64,000 nucleotides of DNA from Dugong dugon (GCA_030035585.1 CM057482.1:59276828-59340827); one strand, 5' to 3'; positions 12,285-25,799 are shown, counted from the first letter of the stretch. Numbers and translations: made by a program. The notes: a model not told the origin generated them from the sequence alone.

Positions 12285-14480
12285 TGCTCTACTTATCCAC
12301 CTAGCTACCTATCAATCATCTATCCATATATCATCTATCTATCCATATATCATCTATCTAGCTACCTATCAGTCATCTATCTATCCATATATCATCTATC
12401 CATATATAATCCATCTAGCTACCTATCAGTCATCTATCTATCCATATATCATCTATCCATATATAATCCATCTAGCTACCTATCAGTCATCTATCTATCC
12501 ATATAACATCTATCCATATATAATCCATCTACCTACCTATCAGTCATCTATCTATCCATATATCATCTATCCATATATAATCCATCTAGCTACCTATCAG
12601 TCATCTATCTATTCATATATCATCTATCCATATATAATCCATCTACCTACCTATCAATCATCTATCCATATATCATCTATCCATATATAATCCATCTACC
12701 TACCTATCAGTCATCTATCTATTCATATATCATCTATCCATATATAACCCATCTACCTACCTATCAGTCATCTATCTATTCATATATCATCTATCCATAT
12801 ATAATCCATCTACCTACCTATCAGTCATCTATCCATATATCATCTATCCATATATAATCCATCTACCTACCTATCAATCATCTATCTATTCATATATCAT
12901 CTATCCATATATAATCCATCTACCTACCTATCAGTCATCTATTCATATATCATCTATCCATATATAATCCATCTACCTACCTATCAGTCATCTATCTATT
13001 CATATATCATCTATCCATATATAATCCATCTACCTACCTATCAGTCATCTATCTATTCATATATCATCTATCCATATATAATCCATCTACCTACCTATCA
13101 GTCATCTATTCATATATCATCTATCCATATATAATCCATCTACCTACCTATCAGTCATCTATCTATTCATATATCATCTATCCATATATAATCCATCTAC
13201 CTACCTATCAGTCATCTATCTATTCATATATCATCTATCCATATATAATCCATCTACCTACCTATCAGTCATCTATCTATTCATATATCATCTATCCATA
13301 TATAATCCATCTACCTACCTATCAGTCATCTATCTATTCATATATCATCTATCCATATATAATCCATCTACCTACCTATCAGTCATCTATCTATTCATAT
13401 ATCATCTATCCATATATAATCCATCTACCTACCTATCAGTCATCTATCCATATATCATCTATCCATATATAATCCATCTACCTACCTATCAGTCATCTAT
13501 CTATTCATATATCATCTATCCATATATAATCCATCTAGCTACCTATCAGTCATCTATCTATTCATATATCATCTATCCATATATAATCCATCTACCTACC
13601 TATCAGTCATCTATCTATTCATATATCATCTATCCATATATAATCCATCTACCTACCTATCAGTCATCTATCCATATATCATCTATCCATATATAATCCA
13701 TCTACCTACCTATCAATCATCTATCCATATACCATCTATCCATATATAATCCATCTACCTACCTATCAGTCATCTATCTATTCATATATCATCTATCCAT
13801 ATATAATCCATCTACCTACCTATCAGTCATCTATCTATTCATATATCATCTATCCATATATAATCCATCCACCTACCTATCAGTCATCTATCTATTCATA
13901 TATCATCTATCCATATATAATCCATCTACCTACCTATCAGTCATCTATCTATTCATATATCATCTATCCATATATAATCCATCTACCTACCTATCAATCA
14001 TCTATCCATATATCATCTATCCATATATAATCCATCTACCTACCTATCAGTCATCTATCTATTCATATATCATCTATCCATATATAATCCATCTACCTAC
14101 CTATCAGTCATCTATCTATTCATATATCATCTATCCATATATAATCCATCTACCTACCTATCAATCATCTATCCATATATCATCTATCCATATATAATCC
14201 ATCTACCTACCTATCAGTCATCTATCTATCCATATATCATCTATCCATATATAATCCATCCACCTACCTATCAATCATCTATCCATATATCATTTATCTA
14301 GCTACCTATCAATTATCTGTCTATATCTATCTACCTATCCTCTATCTACCTATCCATCTGTCATCAATCTATCAATCAACTATCCATCTATTACCTATCT
14401 ACCAATCATCTATCCATCTATTATCTACCTATCATCTATTCTCCGTCATCTATTCATCTCTTACCTAGCTATTTATTCAT
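12285..14480 (+). repeat. 2.2-kb tandem array of 57-bp units (ATCT-derived)
   Basis: The dominant unit is 57 bp, starting cagtcatctatctattcat and ending 'ccatctacctacctat' (for example 13209 to 13266). A 53-bp variant lacks one tatc, and others carry caatcatctatcca or agctacc. There are roughly 34-36 copies between 12340 and 14290, with decaying TATC/CATC sequence on both flanks. Because 57 is a multiple of three, one frame stays open for 136 codons with a Tyr/Ile/Ser-rich 19-residue periodicity. That is a repeat artefact, not a protein. Confidence 0.97.
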
Positions 14481-15100
14481 CTATCATCTATTTTCCTTCT
14501 TTAAAATATCTGGTGGTCCCATCGCCCTGAGAATAAAGCTCTTCAGGGAAGACTCGAGACCCTGACATGGTGAGCACCAGCATGGGCTCTGATCCTGCTT
14601 TCAAGGTTCAGCATCATGCTTGGCCATGCTGGCCCTGACCAGGAGTGTCCTCATGTCTCACTTCTGCCTCACTGATTACCACCAGTTTCTTGTTTCCTGA
14701 GTTTCTCACTCAGGCAAAGACATTGCTGTGTGGTATGTGCTCTCTCACAGGAGACACAGGTTGCCAGGGGAGTCTGGAGGAGGGCCATCTAGCTCAGACT
14801 TAGGAGTCTCAGAGGAAGAATCCCAGACAATGAAGTGCCTGCAATGAGGCCTTTGGGAAACATGGAGCTAGTCAAGCTAGCAAGGAGGATGAGGCAGAGA
14901 GCCCCATGAAGAGCAAACAGCAGAGGCAAAGGCCCCAAAATAAGTGAACACATATTGGGGAAAATGAAAGCAGTAGGAAGGAGAGGCTGGGTAGATAAGT
15001 GGGTGCAGACCACACATGGTATTAGAAGCCTTTCTCTGAACTTGGGCTTGATCTTAATACAACGCAAAGACATCTTAATTTAAACTAAGCTAATGACATG
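14481..15100. other. intron 15, nothing recognised
   Basis: Unique-looking sequence between the tandem array and the L1 cluster. Confidence 0.5.
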
Positions 15101-15104
15101 ATCA

Positions 15105-16476
15105 CATTTTTTTTACAAGAAAGAAAACTACATATCACTAATGAACATAGTTACAGAAATTTTACGGAAAACTTTAGCAGATCAAATGCAATACAAAAAT
15201 AGATGAAATAGGTAAAATACTATGACCAACTGGGGTTTACCATAGGAATGCAAAATTAGTTTAGCATTTGAAAAATCAATCGATGTGATTTACAATATTA
15301 ATTAATTAAAAATAAAATTTTTATGATCATCCCAATAGATGCAGAAAAATCATTTGATAAAATCAAATATACATTCCTAATACAAAAAAATTCAGCAAAT
15401 TAAGAATGGAAGGGAACTCCCTCAATGTGATAAAATGCATCAACTAAAACCCTACATCTGATATCATAATTAATAGTGAAAGACTAAATACTTTCTCACT
15501 CAGATCAAGAACAAAGCAAGTATGTCTGCTCTCACCACTTCTAGTCAACCTTCTACTAGAAGCTCCAGCCAGTGTAATAAAGCAAGAAGAAGATATAAAG
15601 GTCATAAAATTAGAAAGGAAGAAGTAGTTCTGTCTTTATTCACAGACGACATGATCATCTATGTATAAAATCCAATTGAATCAATAACACAGCTATTAGA
15701 ACACATAAGGAGTTTTGCAACACTGCAAGATATAAGCTCAATATACAGAAATACATTTTTTTCTATATATACCAATAAAAGTTATAAATTGAAATTAAAA
15801 AACACCACAGCATCAAAAATATGAAATACATAAAAATAAACTTGAAACAGATGCACAAGCCATTTAAAATGAAAACTACAAAGCACTGCTGAGGTAAATT
15901 AAAGAAGACCTAAATATATGGAGAGAGATATCTCATTCATGGGTCAAAAGCACTCGAAATTTTTAAGATTCTAGCTCTACCCAAATTGACCTGTAGAGTC
16001 AGTGTAAATCCAATAAAAATCTCAGCAGACTTCTTTTGTAGAAATTGACTAGCTCATTCATATGAAAATTCAAAGTAGCTAGGATGACCAAAACAACTTT
16101 GAAAAAGGAGAACAAAATTAGTGGACAAATATTACCTGACTTTAATATCTATTAGGTAACCACAGTAATTAAGACAATGCAATACTGACATCAAGGCAGA
16201 CAAACAGATCAATGGAAGAATACAGAGTCCAGAAATAGACCCACATATTTATGAACAACTAATTTTTGACAATGATTCAAAGGCAAATCAGAAGAGAAAG
16301 GATAATCTTTTCAACAACTGGTGTGGAACAATTAGATATCCACATGCAAACAAGCAAGGAATGTCAATACATATCCTGGACCAGGTACAAAAAGTAATCC
16401 AAAATGAACCACAGACCTAAATATACAAACCAAAGCTATCAAACTTCTAGAAGAAAACATAGGGAAAAAAACTTTT
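15105..16476 (+). mobile_element. old L1, plus strand, left part (split by a younger L1)
   Basis: Diverged L1 ORF2 sequence: 'ccaactggggtttaccatag' (RT region), 'tttgataaaatcaaatatac', 'cacttctagtcaacc', 'gacgacatgatcatctatg', and towards the end 'gaagaaaacatagggaaaaa'. It resumes at 21126 in exact register, so one element was split. It is full of stops. Confidence 0.9.
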
Positions 16477-19400
16477 ATTTTGTTGAGAGTTTTTATCAAG
16501 AATGGGTGTTGGACTTTGTCAAATGCCTTTTCCCCATAGATTGATAAGATCATGTGGTTCTTGTCTTTTGTTTTATTTATGTAATGGATTACATTGATTG
16601 TTTTTCTAATGTTGAACCATCCTTGCATACCTGGTATAAATCCCACTTGATCATGGTGAATTATTTTTTTGATATATTGCTGAATTCTATTGGCTAGAAT
16701 TTTGTTGAGGATTTTTGCGTCAATGTTCATGAGAGATATCGGTCTGTAATTTTCTTTTTTTGTGGTGTCTTTACCTGGTTTTGGTATCAGGTTATGCTGG
16801 CTTCATAGAATGAGTTTGGGAGTATTCTATCCTTTTCTATGCTCTGAAATACCTTTAGTAGTAGTGGTGTTAACTCTTCTCTGAAAGTTGAGTAGAATTT
16901 CTCCAGTGAAGCCATCCAGGCCAGGGCTTTTTTTTGTTGGAAGTTTTTAAATTACCTTTTCAATCTCTTCTTGTTATGGGTTATTTAGTTGTTATAACTC
17001 TGTTAGTGGTAGTTTAGGTAGGTAGTAAGTTTCTAGAAATTTCTCCATTTCTTCTAGGTTTTCAAACTTGTTAGAGTACAATTTTTCATAGTATTCTGTT
17101 ATGATTCTTTTAATTTCAGTTGGGTCTGTTGTGATATCACCCATCTCATTTCTGAAATGAGTTATCTGCTTCCTCTACTGCTTTTCCTTTGTTAGTTTGG
17201 TCAATGGTTTATCAATATTGTTGATCTTTTCAAAAAACTAGCTTTTGGTCTTGTTAACTCTTTCAATTGTTTTTCTATTCTCTATTTCATTTAATTCTGC
17301 TATAATTCTTATTATTTCCTTTCTTCTGGCACCTGAGGGCTTCTTTTGCTGTTCTTTTCTACTTGTTCCATTTGTAGGGTTAATGTTTTGATTATGGCCC
17401 TTTCTTCTTTTTGGATGTGTGCATTTATTCTATAAACTGACCTCTTAGCACTGCTTTTGCTGTGTCCCAAAGGTTCTGGTAGGATGTGTTTTCATTCTCA
17501 TTTGATTCTATGAATTTCTTTATTCCATCCTTAATTTCTTCTATAACCCAGTAGTTTTTGGGCAAGGTGTTGTTCAGTTTCCATGTGTTTGATTTTTTTT
17601 TTTTCTTGCTTTTTGTGTAGTTGATTTCCACTTTTATGGCTTTATGGTCAGAAAAGATGCTTTGTAATATTATGATGCTTTGGATTTTGGTAAGGCTTGC
17701 TTTATGGCCTAATATGTGGTCTGTTCTGGAGAATGTTCCAGATGCTTTGGAAAAGAAAGTATACTTGGCTGCTGTAGGGTGGAGTGTTCAGTATATGTCT
17801 ATGAGATCAAGTTGGTTGATTGTAGCATTTAGCTCTTCCGTGTCTTTGGTGAGCTTCTTTCTGGATGTTCCGTCCTTCACCGAAAGTGGCGTGTTGAAAT
17901 CTCCTACTAGAATTGTGGAGCTGCCTATCTCTCTTTTCAGTGCTGTTAGAGTTTGTTTTATGTATTTTGGAGCCCTGTCATTGGGTGCATAAATATTTAT
18001 TACAGTTATGTCCTCCTGGTGTACCGACCCTTTAATCATTACATAGTGTCCTTCTTTATCATTTGTGGTGGGTTTTACTTTAAAGTCTATTTTGTCAGAG
18101 ATTAATATTGCCACTCCTGCTCTTTTTTGAGTGTTGTTTGCTTGATATATTTTTTTCCACCCTTTGAGTTTTAGTTTGTTTATGTCTTTAAGTCTAAGGT
18201 GTGTCTCTTGTAGGCAGAATAAATGGATTGTGTTTTTTTATCCAATCTGCCACTCTCTGTCTCTTTATCAGTGCATTTAGTCCATTTACATTCAGTGTAA
18301 TTATCGACAGGTATGAGTTCAGTGCTGTCATTTTGATGTCTTTTTTGTGTGCTGTTCACAGTTTCTTTGTTCCACTTAATTTTCTGTGCTGAGTTGTTTT
18401 ACTTTATGTATTTTCTATTCATCTTTTTCATTGTTGTTGATCTTGTGTTTGCTGAGCCTTTATATGTTTCTAGTTTTTTATTTTGAGTTGTAGGATTGTT
18501 AGTTTCCTTGGTGGTTACCTTAATATTTACCCCTATTTTTCTAAGTTCATACCAGTCTTTTATTTCTTTATATTGCCTTGACTTCCTCTCCATATGAAAA
18601 AATCTATGTCTACATTTTTTAAGTCCCTCTTCTTTGTTTTAATGTTGTCATCTTTTATGTACTGACATCTGTTTCCCTATTTTCAGCATTTTTGCTTTGA
18701 TTTACTTTTGTGTCTTCCCTATCTGGGTTGATATCTGGTTGCTCTGTCCTGTGTTCTAGTCTTGTGTTGTTATCTGATGTTACTTATTTTCTAACCGTAG
18801 GACTCCCTTTAGCATTTCTTGTAATTTTGGTTTGGTTTTTGCAAATTCCCTAAACTTCTGTTTATTTGGAAATGCCCCAATTTTGCCATCATATTTGAGA
18901 GGCAGTTTTGCTGGATATATAATTCTTGGCTGGCACTTTTTCTCCTTCAAGGTTTTATATATGTCATCCCATTGCCTTCTTGCCTGTATGGTTTCTGCTG
19001 AGTAGTCTGAGGTTATTCTTATTGACTCTTCTTTGTAGATGAGTTTTCTTTTATCCCTAGCTGCTTTTCAAATTCTCTCTTTATCTTTGGTTTTAGCAAG
19101 TTTGATTATAATATATCTTGGTGACTTTCTTTTGGGATCTATCTTATGTGGGGTTCAATGAGCATCTCGGATAGATATCTTGTCACCCTTCCTGATATCA
19201 GGGAAGTTTTCTGCCAGCAAATCTTCAACAATTCTCTCTGTATTTTCTGTTATCCCCCCGTTCTGGTACTCCAATCACTCATAGGTATTCCTCTTGATAG
19301 AGTCCCACATAATTCTTAGGGTTTTTTCAATTTTTTTAATCCTTTTATCTGATTTTTTGTCAAATAAGTTGGTGTCAAGTGCTTTATCTTCAATCTCACT

Positions 19401-21125
19401 AATTCTGACTTCCATTGCCCCAATTCTGCTCCTATGACTTTCTATTGAGTTGTCTAATTCTGAAATTTTATTGTTAATCTTCTGGGTTTTTGATTGCTGT
19501 CTCTCTATGGATTCTTGCAGCCTGTTAAATTTGTCATTACACTTTCTCTAATCTTCTTAAACTCCTCTATTGCGTGTTCTGCATTTTGCTTAACTTCCTT
19601 CCTGATTTCTTGAAGAGTTCTGTATATTAATATTTTGTTTTCTGTCTCTGGTAATTCCAAGAAAGTTTCCTCCTATGGAAAATTTCTAGACTCTTTATTT
19701 TGAGAGCTTGCTGGAGCCATCATGGATTGCCTCTTTATGTGATTTGATATTGACTGTTGTCTCTGAGCCATCAATAAGTTATTGTATTCATTTATTTTAT
19801 GTTTGCTTACTGTGTCCTAGCTTCTTGTTTTGTTTTGATTGCCCAAATAGGCTGCTCATACGAGCTAGTTTGATTATTGGCACCTTTGAAGTTCCAATGT
19901 CCTGTCACCAGGTGGTTAGATCTGTTACTAGATATGTGAGCTCAGGAATCCACCCACTCCTCCTGTATGGATTCAGCTCAGGTGCCCAGGTAGATAGCTA
20001 CCAATTGTGTGGTGCAGGCTTTCACCCACAGTCCCAGACAGGCATGGGTAATTGGTGTAAGCACAAGTGTCTGGCTGCAGCAGGGGGACACACTCTGAGC
20101 AAGGCAGGGGGCTGATGGCAGCCCCTGAGTGCCCAGCAGTAAGGCAAATCCCAGTTCCCTACAGTGCATAGGTGGATGGGTTTTATAGACAGACTATAAG
20201 CACCTAATGCTGTTGGCTGTAAGGACCGGGGGGGGGGGGTGCCTCTTATTAATGAGCCCTTATTGCAGGTGGCTAGGTGGCATGGGTGGAGCCACCAGTC
20301 CTCAGGCCCCTGAGGTGGGTAGGCAAAGACCCTGCTTACTGGGCAAAGCAGTGTCGAATCTCAAGAACCTGCCATCTCACAGCTGAAACAGTTGAAGTTA
20401 GGGTTCCAGTATATAGCCTGTTGTACTGCGGTAATGAGGGCTTATGCTGTTGAGATGGGCCCACAAAAGTCTATGCAGGGAGAGGCACCCAAAGTCCTTG
20501 AATCCCCCATGCCTGTGCCTAGGCAGAGGAGCTGTGCCTACCCTGGATTCTTGGCTTAGAAGAGCTGGCAGTTTATTTTTTCACTCTCCAAGGCAGGGAG
20601 AATGGCTCCGGGCATGTGACAGATCCTACTTCCGGCCCAGGGGACTTGGCAATTGCTGAAGCCAGTCTGGGACAGAGTGCAGAGCAGGGAGCAGGGAAGT
20701 AAATGGGAGAGAGGTTTTTCCCTAAGTGGGTTGTCTTTAATCTGCATGGTAAGCTGCATGCAAGTACCTATGTGGGCTGCTTCTCACTAGTTTTGGGTGG
20801 CCATGCAGACTTTCTGTCATTGGGTCTCTCCCAGTGCAGAAAACATGCCTCCTAAGCACTGCTGCTTGCCTACCTCACCACTCACCCATGAGGTGCTCAA
20901 GCGTGCAGGTCTCAGGCTCTCATCACGTCAGGTCTGGCAACTCCTTTCTGGTTCCAAACCATCACTTCTTCCCTCTGCCACTCAGTCAGGTTCCTCAACT
21001 CTGCCTTTGATGTTCAGGGCTCCCAGATTACCATATATAATCGAATCACTTGTTTTTTCTGGTCTTTGTTGTAAGAGGGTCCACCAGAAGAGTCTGACTA
21101 CTCCACCATCTTGGCCCCACCTCCA
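16477..21125 (-). mobile_element. younger L1, minus strand, 5' complete but 3' truncated
   Basis: On the minus strand it starts at 21124 with ggaggtggggccaagatggt, a typical L1 5' end, and runs through a roughly 1.4-kb 5' UTR (including a G12 tract near 20228), ORF1 and the ORF2 endonuclease. It then stops inside the reverse transcriptase just after [15 protein letters not shown]. Everything downstream (FADD box, C-terminal Cys motif, 3' UTR) is missing. It is flanked by AAAAAAACTTTT at 16465-16476 and the same sequence at 21126-21137, a 12-bp target-site duplication. Both ORFs carry stops. Confidence 0.92.
17788..18114 (-). pseudogene. L1 ORF2 endonuclease fragment
   Basis: The 108-codon open stretch contains VINIYAPNDRAPKYIKQTL and the endonuclease motif GDFNTPLS with its catalytic Asp, followed by NQLDLIDIY. 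It is the middle of the L1 APE-like endonuclease. Upstream and downstream frames are interrupted, so no intact protein can be made. Confidence 0.9.
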
Positions 21126-22247
21126 AAAAAAACTTTTTATAACCTTGGGTTTGGAAAAGATTTCTTACATACTATAGCAAAAGAATAACTCAAAAAAAAT
21201 GATAGGCTGAATGTCATCAAAATTAAAAACTTCTGCTCTTTGAAAGCCATTGTTAGGACAGTGAAAAGATGAGCCAAAGCATGAAAGAAAATATCTGCAC
21301 AGCTTATGTGTGATAAAGGACTGTATCCAGAATACATAAAGAAGTATCAAAAGTCAATAATAAGGAAATAACCCCCCTCCACCACCACCCCCGCCTCCCG
21401 CTGAACAAATGGGCAGAAGATTTTAATACATATTTCACCAAAGAATACATGTGGATGTCAAATAAGCACAAGAAAAGATGCTCAACATCATTAGTCATTA
21501 GGGAAATGCAAATTAAAGCCACACTGAGATATCACTATACCCCCATTAGAATGGCTAAAATTAAGAAGACTGACAATAACAAGGGATAACAAGAGTGTGG
21601 AGAAACTGGAACTTTCAAACACTGCTGGTGGGAATATAAAATAATACAGCTACTTCTCATTTGTTCTGGCAATCAGTTTGGCAGCTTCTTAACAAGTTAA
21701 ACATAACTCATATATATTTACCCATGAGAAAAGAAATCACATTCCGGGCAAAGATTTTTACACAAATGTTTGATAACAGCTTTATTTGTAATAGCCAAAA
21801 ACTGAAAATAACTCAAGTATTCATCAACAGGTAAATAGATAAGCAAATTGTTGTATATCCATACAGTGGAATATTACTCACTGGTAAAAAAGGATTAACT
21901 AGTGATACATACCACAACATGAATCAATCTCAAAATAATTATGCTGAGTGTAAGAAGTCAGACAAAGCAGAGTAATACTATATGATTTCATTAATATAAT
22001 ACTCTGTAAAATGTTAACTAATCTATAAGATAGAAAATATATCAGTGGTTGTCAAGGGTATATCAGAGAGGGGTGAGAAGGAGAGATTACAAAAAGACAA
22101 AAGGAAGCTTTTGGGAGTGGTGAATGTGTTCATTACCTAGATTGTGGTGATGGTTTCATGGGCGTGTATACAAAAAGTATCAAATCCTACACCTAAAATA
22201 TGTGCAATTTAATGTATGTCAATTTTACCTTAGTAATTAATACTGTT
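21126..22247 (+). mobile_element. old L1, plus strand, right part
   Basis: Continuation of the element at 15105-16476 after the second copy of the target duplication: 'ataaccttgggtttgg', 'aatgtcatcaaaattaaaaa', 'tttcaccaaagaatacat', 'actgctggtgggaatata', 'acagtggaatattactcac'. It ends with the ancestral L1 3' terminus 'caattttaccttag' near 22235. Confidence 0.9.
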
Positions 22248-22251
22248 TTAA

Positions 22252-22461
22252 GGAGCCCTGGTGGCACAGTGGTTAAGTGCTCAACTGCTCACCAAAAGGT
22301 TGGTGGTTTGAACCCATCAGCCGCTCCATGGGAGAAAGATGTGGCAGTCTGCCTCCGTAAAGATTAAAGCCTTGGAAACCCTATGGGGTAGTTCTACTCT
22401 GTCCTATAGGGTGGCTGTAAGTCAGAATTAACATGACGGCAATGCATTTGGTTTTGGTTTT
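22252..22461 (+). mobile_element. AfroSINE, plus strand, complete
   Basis: It begins ggagccctggtggcacagtg, has the B-box region 'ggtggtttgaaccca', and ends 'ggttttggttttt'. Flanks atactgtttt and atgctgtttt form a 10-bp target duplication with one mismatch. It was inserted directly at the 3' tail of the old L1. Confidence 0.93.
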
Positions 22462-22753
22462 TATGCTGTTTTGCAAATGCTCTATATTAACCTAATGATA
22501 AAGGAAGTATCTAACCAAAATTTGTACTATTAACCGTCCTCTCCTCTAACTCTGTGAAATTCTGGCAGTTGATGCCAGAGTGAAGTCTAGACAAGAAGAG
22601 ATACTAAGTGGTCCAATTTAGAGGCATTTGACAAATAGCATCTACTCAGTTCCCACCTATGGAGGTATCAGGTGTTGTATGTTAGGGAGGCAAGAGTGGA
22701 TGGCAATGGAAAGAGCAAACAAGGAGGTAAGTTCTTGCAACACACAAGGTGTC

Positions 22754-23267
22754 TGTCATGGATAGAACTGTGTCCCCCCAAAAAATGTGTGTATCAATTT
22801 GGCTGGGCCATGATTCCCGGTATTTTGTGATTATCCACCATTTTGTTATCTGATGTGATTTTCCTATGTGTTGTAAATCCTGCCTCTGTGATGTTAATGA
22901 GGCAGTTGTATTGATGAGGCAGTACTCAATCCACAGGGTTGGACTGTGTCTTGACCTGGTTTCTTTTGGGATATAAAAGAGAGAAGCGAGCAGAGAGACG
23001 GGGACCTCATACCACCAAGAAAGCAGTGCTGTGAGCAGCGTGCATCTTTTGCACTCGGGGTTCCTGTGTGGAGAAGCTCCTAGTCCAGAGGAAGATTGAT
23101 GAGAAGGACCTTCCTCCAGAGCCGACAGAGAGAGAAAGCCTTCCCCTGGAGCAGACACCCTGAATTTGAACTTTTAGCCTACTTTACTGTGAGGAAATAA
23201 ACTTCTCTTTGTTAAAACCATCCACTTGTGGTATTTCTGTTATAGCAGCACTAAATAAACTAAGACA
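22754..23267 (+). mobile_element. MaLR-like solo LTR
   Basis: A 514-bp element with TG...CA ends: TGTCATGGATAGAACTGTGT at the left and 'cagcactaaataaactaaga'-CA at the right. An AATAAA signal precedes 'cttctctttgttaaaacc'. Flanking 5-mers are gtgtc and gtctc (4/5 match). Three related copies occur in the window. The frame open on the minus strand is not a gene. Confidence 0.85.
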
Positions 23268-23759
23268 GTCTCCCAAAGACCAGCAATAAGAGAATCGCCA
23301 TGGGGAAAATATGTCGCTGAGATTTATCTAGAGCAACATTTCATAGACAGTCACATCAAGAGCCTCATTACCTTCTAAAAGATAGAACTGGTAAATAAAA
23401 CACAGACTATTCATATACAAGATCTGATGCTTTCATTTATTTATCTATAGACCTAGGGAAACATAAATAACAAAATTCCAGGAGAGAAAAACATTTGTTT
23501 TTATCACAATTTAGAATCAAATGGCTTGGGTCTCACAAGGTGAAAGCACACAATGTAATTCCATGAATCAAGGGCTCATACTTCATTAGGCATGCATAAT
23601 GGGCTCAAATAGAATGACCACACTGTGCAAACTCACAAGAGACTGATGTATACACCAGAGAGCCCATCAATATGCTATGTTAAGTACTAGAATAAGCCTG
23701 GAAATTGAACTACTTGCATACACAGTTAATATTTTCTCTTCCTATAGGCAAATCTACGT
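23268..23759. other. intron 15, nothing recognised
   Basis: AT-rich unique-looking sequence between LTR and SINE. Confidence 0.5.
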
Positions 23760-23933
23760 TCCCTGGGTGACACAAGTGGTTGGTGGTTCAAATCCATCCA
23801 GCACCACCACAGAAGAAAGGCCTGGAGATTTGCTTCTGTAAAGATTAAAGCCAATAAGATGCAGTTCTACTCTGTAACACACTGGGTCACCATGAGTTGG
23901 AATCAACTCATCAGCAATGGGGTTTTTTTTGTT
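23760..23933 (+). mobile_element. AfroSINE, diverged, head partly deleted
   Basis: The head 'tccctgggtgacacaagtgg' runs straight into ttggtggttcaaatcc, missing the stretch between the boxes. The body 'agatttgcttctgtaaag' and tail 'ggaatcaactcatcagcaat' are clear. Flanks 'ctataggcaaatct' and 'cataggcaaatct' give an approximately 12-bp target-site duplication. Confidence 0.85.
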
Positions 23934-23945
23934 TTCTCATAGGCA

Positions 23946-25790
23946 AATCTAGTTAGAAAACAACACTAAAATCAAACGGTTGCTTGCTAAGCATGGACTC
24001 AGAGTGAAGAAGATTTCCCCGGATAATCCTAATGGCCTGATGCACTCATTGTCACTAGGGGACAAGCTGACCATGGGGACCACAGAACTTCCATTTACTC
24101 AGCTCTACATACATTTCGAAGAGGCTTATGATTTGTATGACATTGTGCTCATCATGGAGGAGACAAAAACAAGGAAGGTACTATTTTAGTCATCAATAAA
24201 CTTACAGTCAAAGAAGGAAGACAAAGCCTATTCAATGGGGAATAACACTACAGGGCACAAAGGAGGGGCTACAACCAGGATGAGGATCCTGGCCAGTGAA
24301 GAAGACCCACTGGAAAAAGCATGGCTCTTCAGTCATCTTTCTAAATTGGAGTATGACCATCACTCTTCTCTTAACACGTCCTTTCTACTAATGGAGTACA
24401 TTGGGGTACACTGATGAACCTACAGGCTTAGATGAATTCCCCTGAAGGTCAGGCACACTCCCCCAGGGTCCCAGTCAGACAAGGATGGGGCTTTCTTCTT
24501 CACATGCCGCAGCCACCCACTTGCAGGGTATTGCTTGTGGCGGTTTCTTCTGCAGATGGCTGAGCTCTCCCACCAGATGTGCACTTCTCATAAGCTTTTT
24601 CAGAAGCCTGCCTTCTGGCACCCACAGAGATGCTGCCAGGGCTCTGTGCAAAGATCAAAGACCTGCTCCTTCCTTCATAAACACGCAGGGTAAGGGAGGC
24701 TTTGCACTGACAGAGTCAAGGGCAAGTAATGAGCTCAATAAGTTGAATTCCAAGGCAGAGAAAGTAGTAGATGAAGACACTGCTCATGGTCACCAGAGGG
24801 ACCATGCATGTCTTGGTACATTAGCAGCCAGGGGTTCTCTATATTTTAATATATTTTATTCACATTTGGTTTATTTTTTATCTACGTTCCCCAATGCAGA
24901 CAAAGGCATGGCAGCCAGGGGCAGTGAGTGACACCAGAGAGAACACACCAGCTAGGTCCTAGGTCCAGCTAGAACAGAGCACTCTCTAAGCACTGGTCCC
25001 ACAACAAGTCAGTCCCCACTTCTGGCAATAACTCATCCCAGTGCCTGGAAATCACTTTAACCCCAAAGTGCTGCAGATAAGATTTCAAGGTGAAACCCTA
25101 AGGCTCCAATCCTTTGTTTGAGGCAGGGTTGAACAAATTTTCTAAAATTCATGAAAGGAAGTCTCCACATGAGGCCACTGAGCTGAACTCTCCCAAATAT
25201 GCTACTCTAGAGTGCCTGAGAGTCACCAGGAATAAAGGCAGCAACGAAGCCAAGGAATTCCACAACCCGTCTAGGTGCCAGCCAGCAGCAGACCTGCCAG
25301 ATACGCAGCTGGTTCACAAAGCTCTCCCAACACACATTTCAAGGTATTTCAGAATCAAAGATTAAGGAGAGAAATGTTCCCCTGCTACATCCTCCCTGGG
25401 GTCAATGTAGGTAGCTTCAGCAATTTCTGTTGCTGTGACCTCGGCACCCTCTTCAGAACAAGGTGACTTGAATGGGAGGCAGGCTCTAAACACTCCCTGA
25501 GAGGCTGCTGATGGAAACCCAGCTTCATGCTGAGATTAACTGAGGTGACATTAGGAAATTAATGTGAAGGAAAACTTCATAGCTGAAGTGCCCAGCTTCT
25601 AATTTTTGTCTATCAAAGGCTTCTCTTCCTGAGAGTCTGGATTCTCTCTCATAACAGCTATCCTGTGTACATGAGTTTCCCTTTGGGTCAGTGTAGAAAT
25701 GACAGAGGGAAATCTTCAACAAATAAACTGTTATTTTGAAAATATTTCAGGAGGTCTGAACTTTATTAGTTTTTTACTAGAGACCACAAA
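23946..25790. other. intron 15, nothing recognised
   Basis: Several short open frames (up to 148 codons at 24485-24931) have no recognisable domain, and I see no exon of OCA2 or another gene. No tandem or interspersed family identified. Confidence 0.5.
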
Positions 25791-25799
25791 CTTTTCCAG

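Noticed and set aside
12240-12690. Open frames of 88 and 136 codons with Tyr/Ile/Ser repeats
   Set aside because: They come only from the tandem repeat, whose 57-bp unit is divisible by three. There is no gene context.
12340-14290. Regularly repeated units that could suggest a CRISPR-like array
   Set aside because: There are no unique spacers between repeats. It is a continuous minisatellite in a mammalian intron.
22682-23158. 158-codon minus-strand frame
   Set aside because: It is antisense to a solo LTR, and a similar frame appears in the copy at 48339-48554, so it is repeat sequence.
23980-24189. 69-codon open frame after the SINE at 23760
   Set aside because: It looked conserved-like (charged, no low complexity), but I recognise no family and no splice sites fit OCA2 phases.
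24485-24931. 148-codon open frame in intron 15
   Set aside because: No domain, no codon bias visible and no splice or promoter context. Probably chance.
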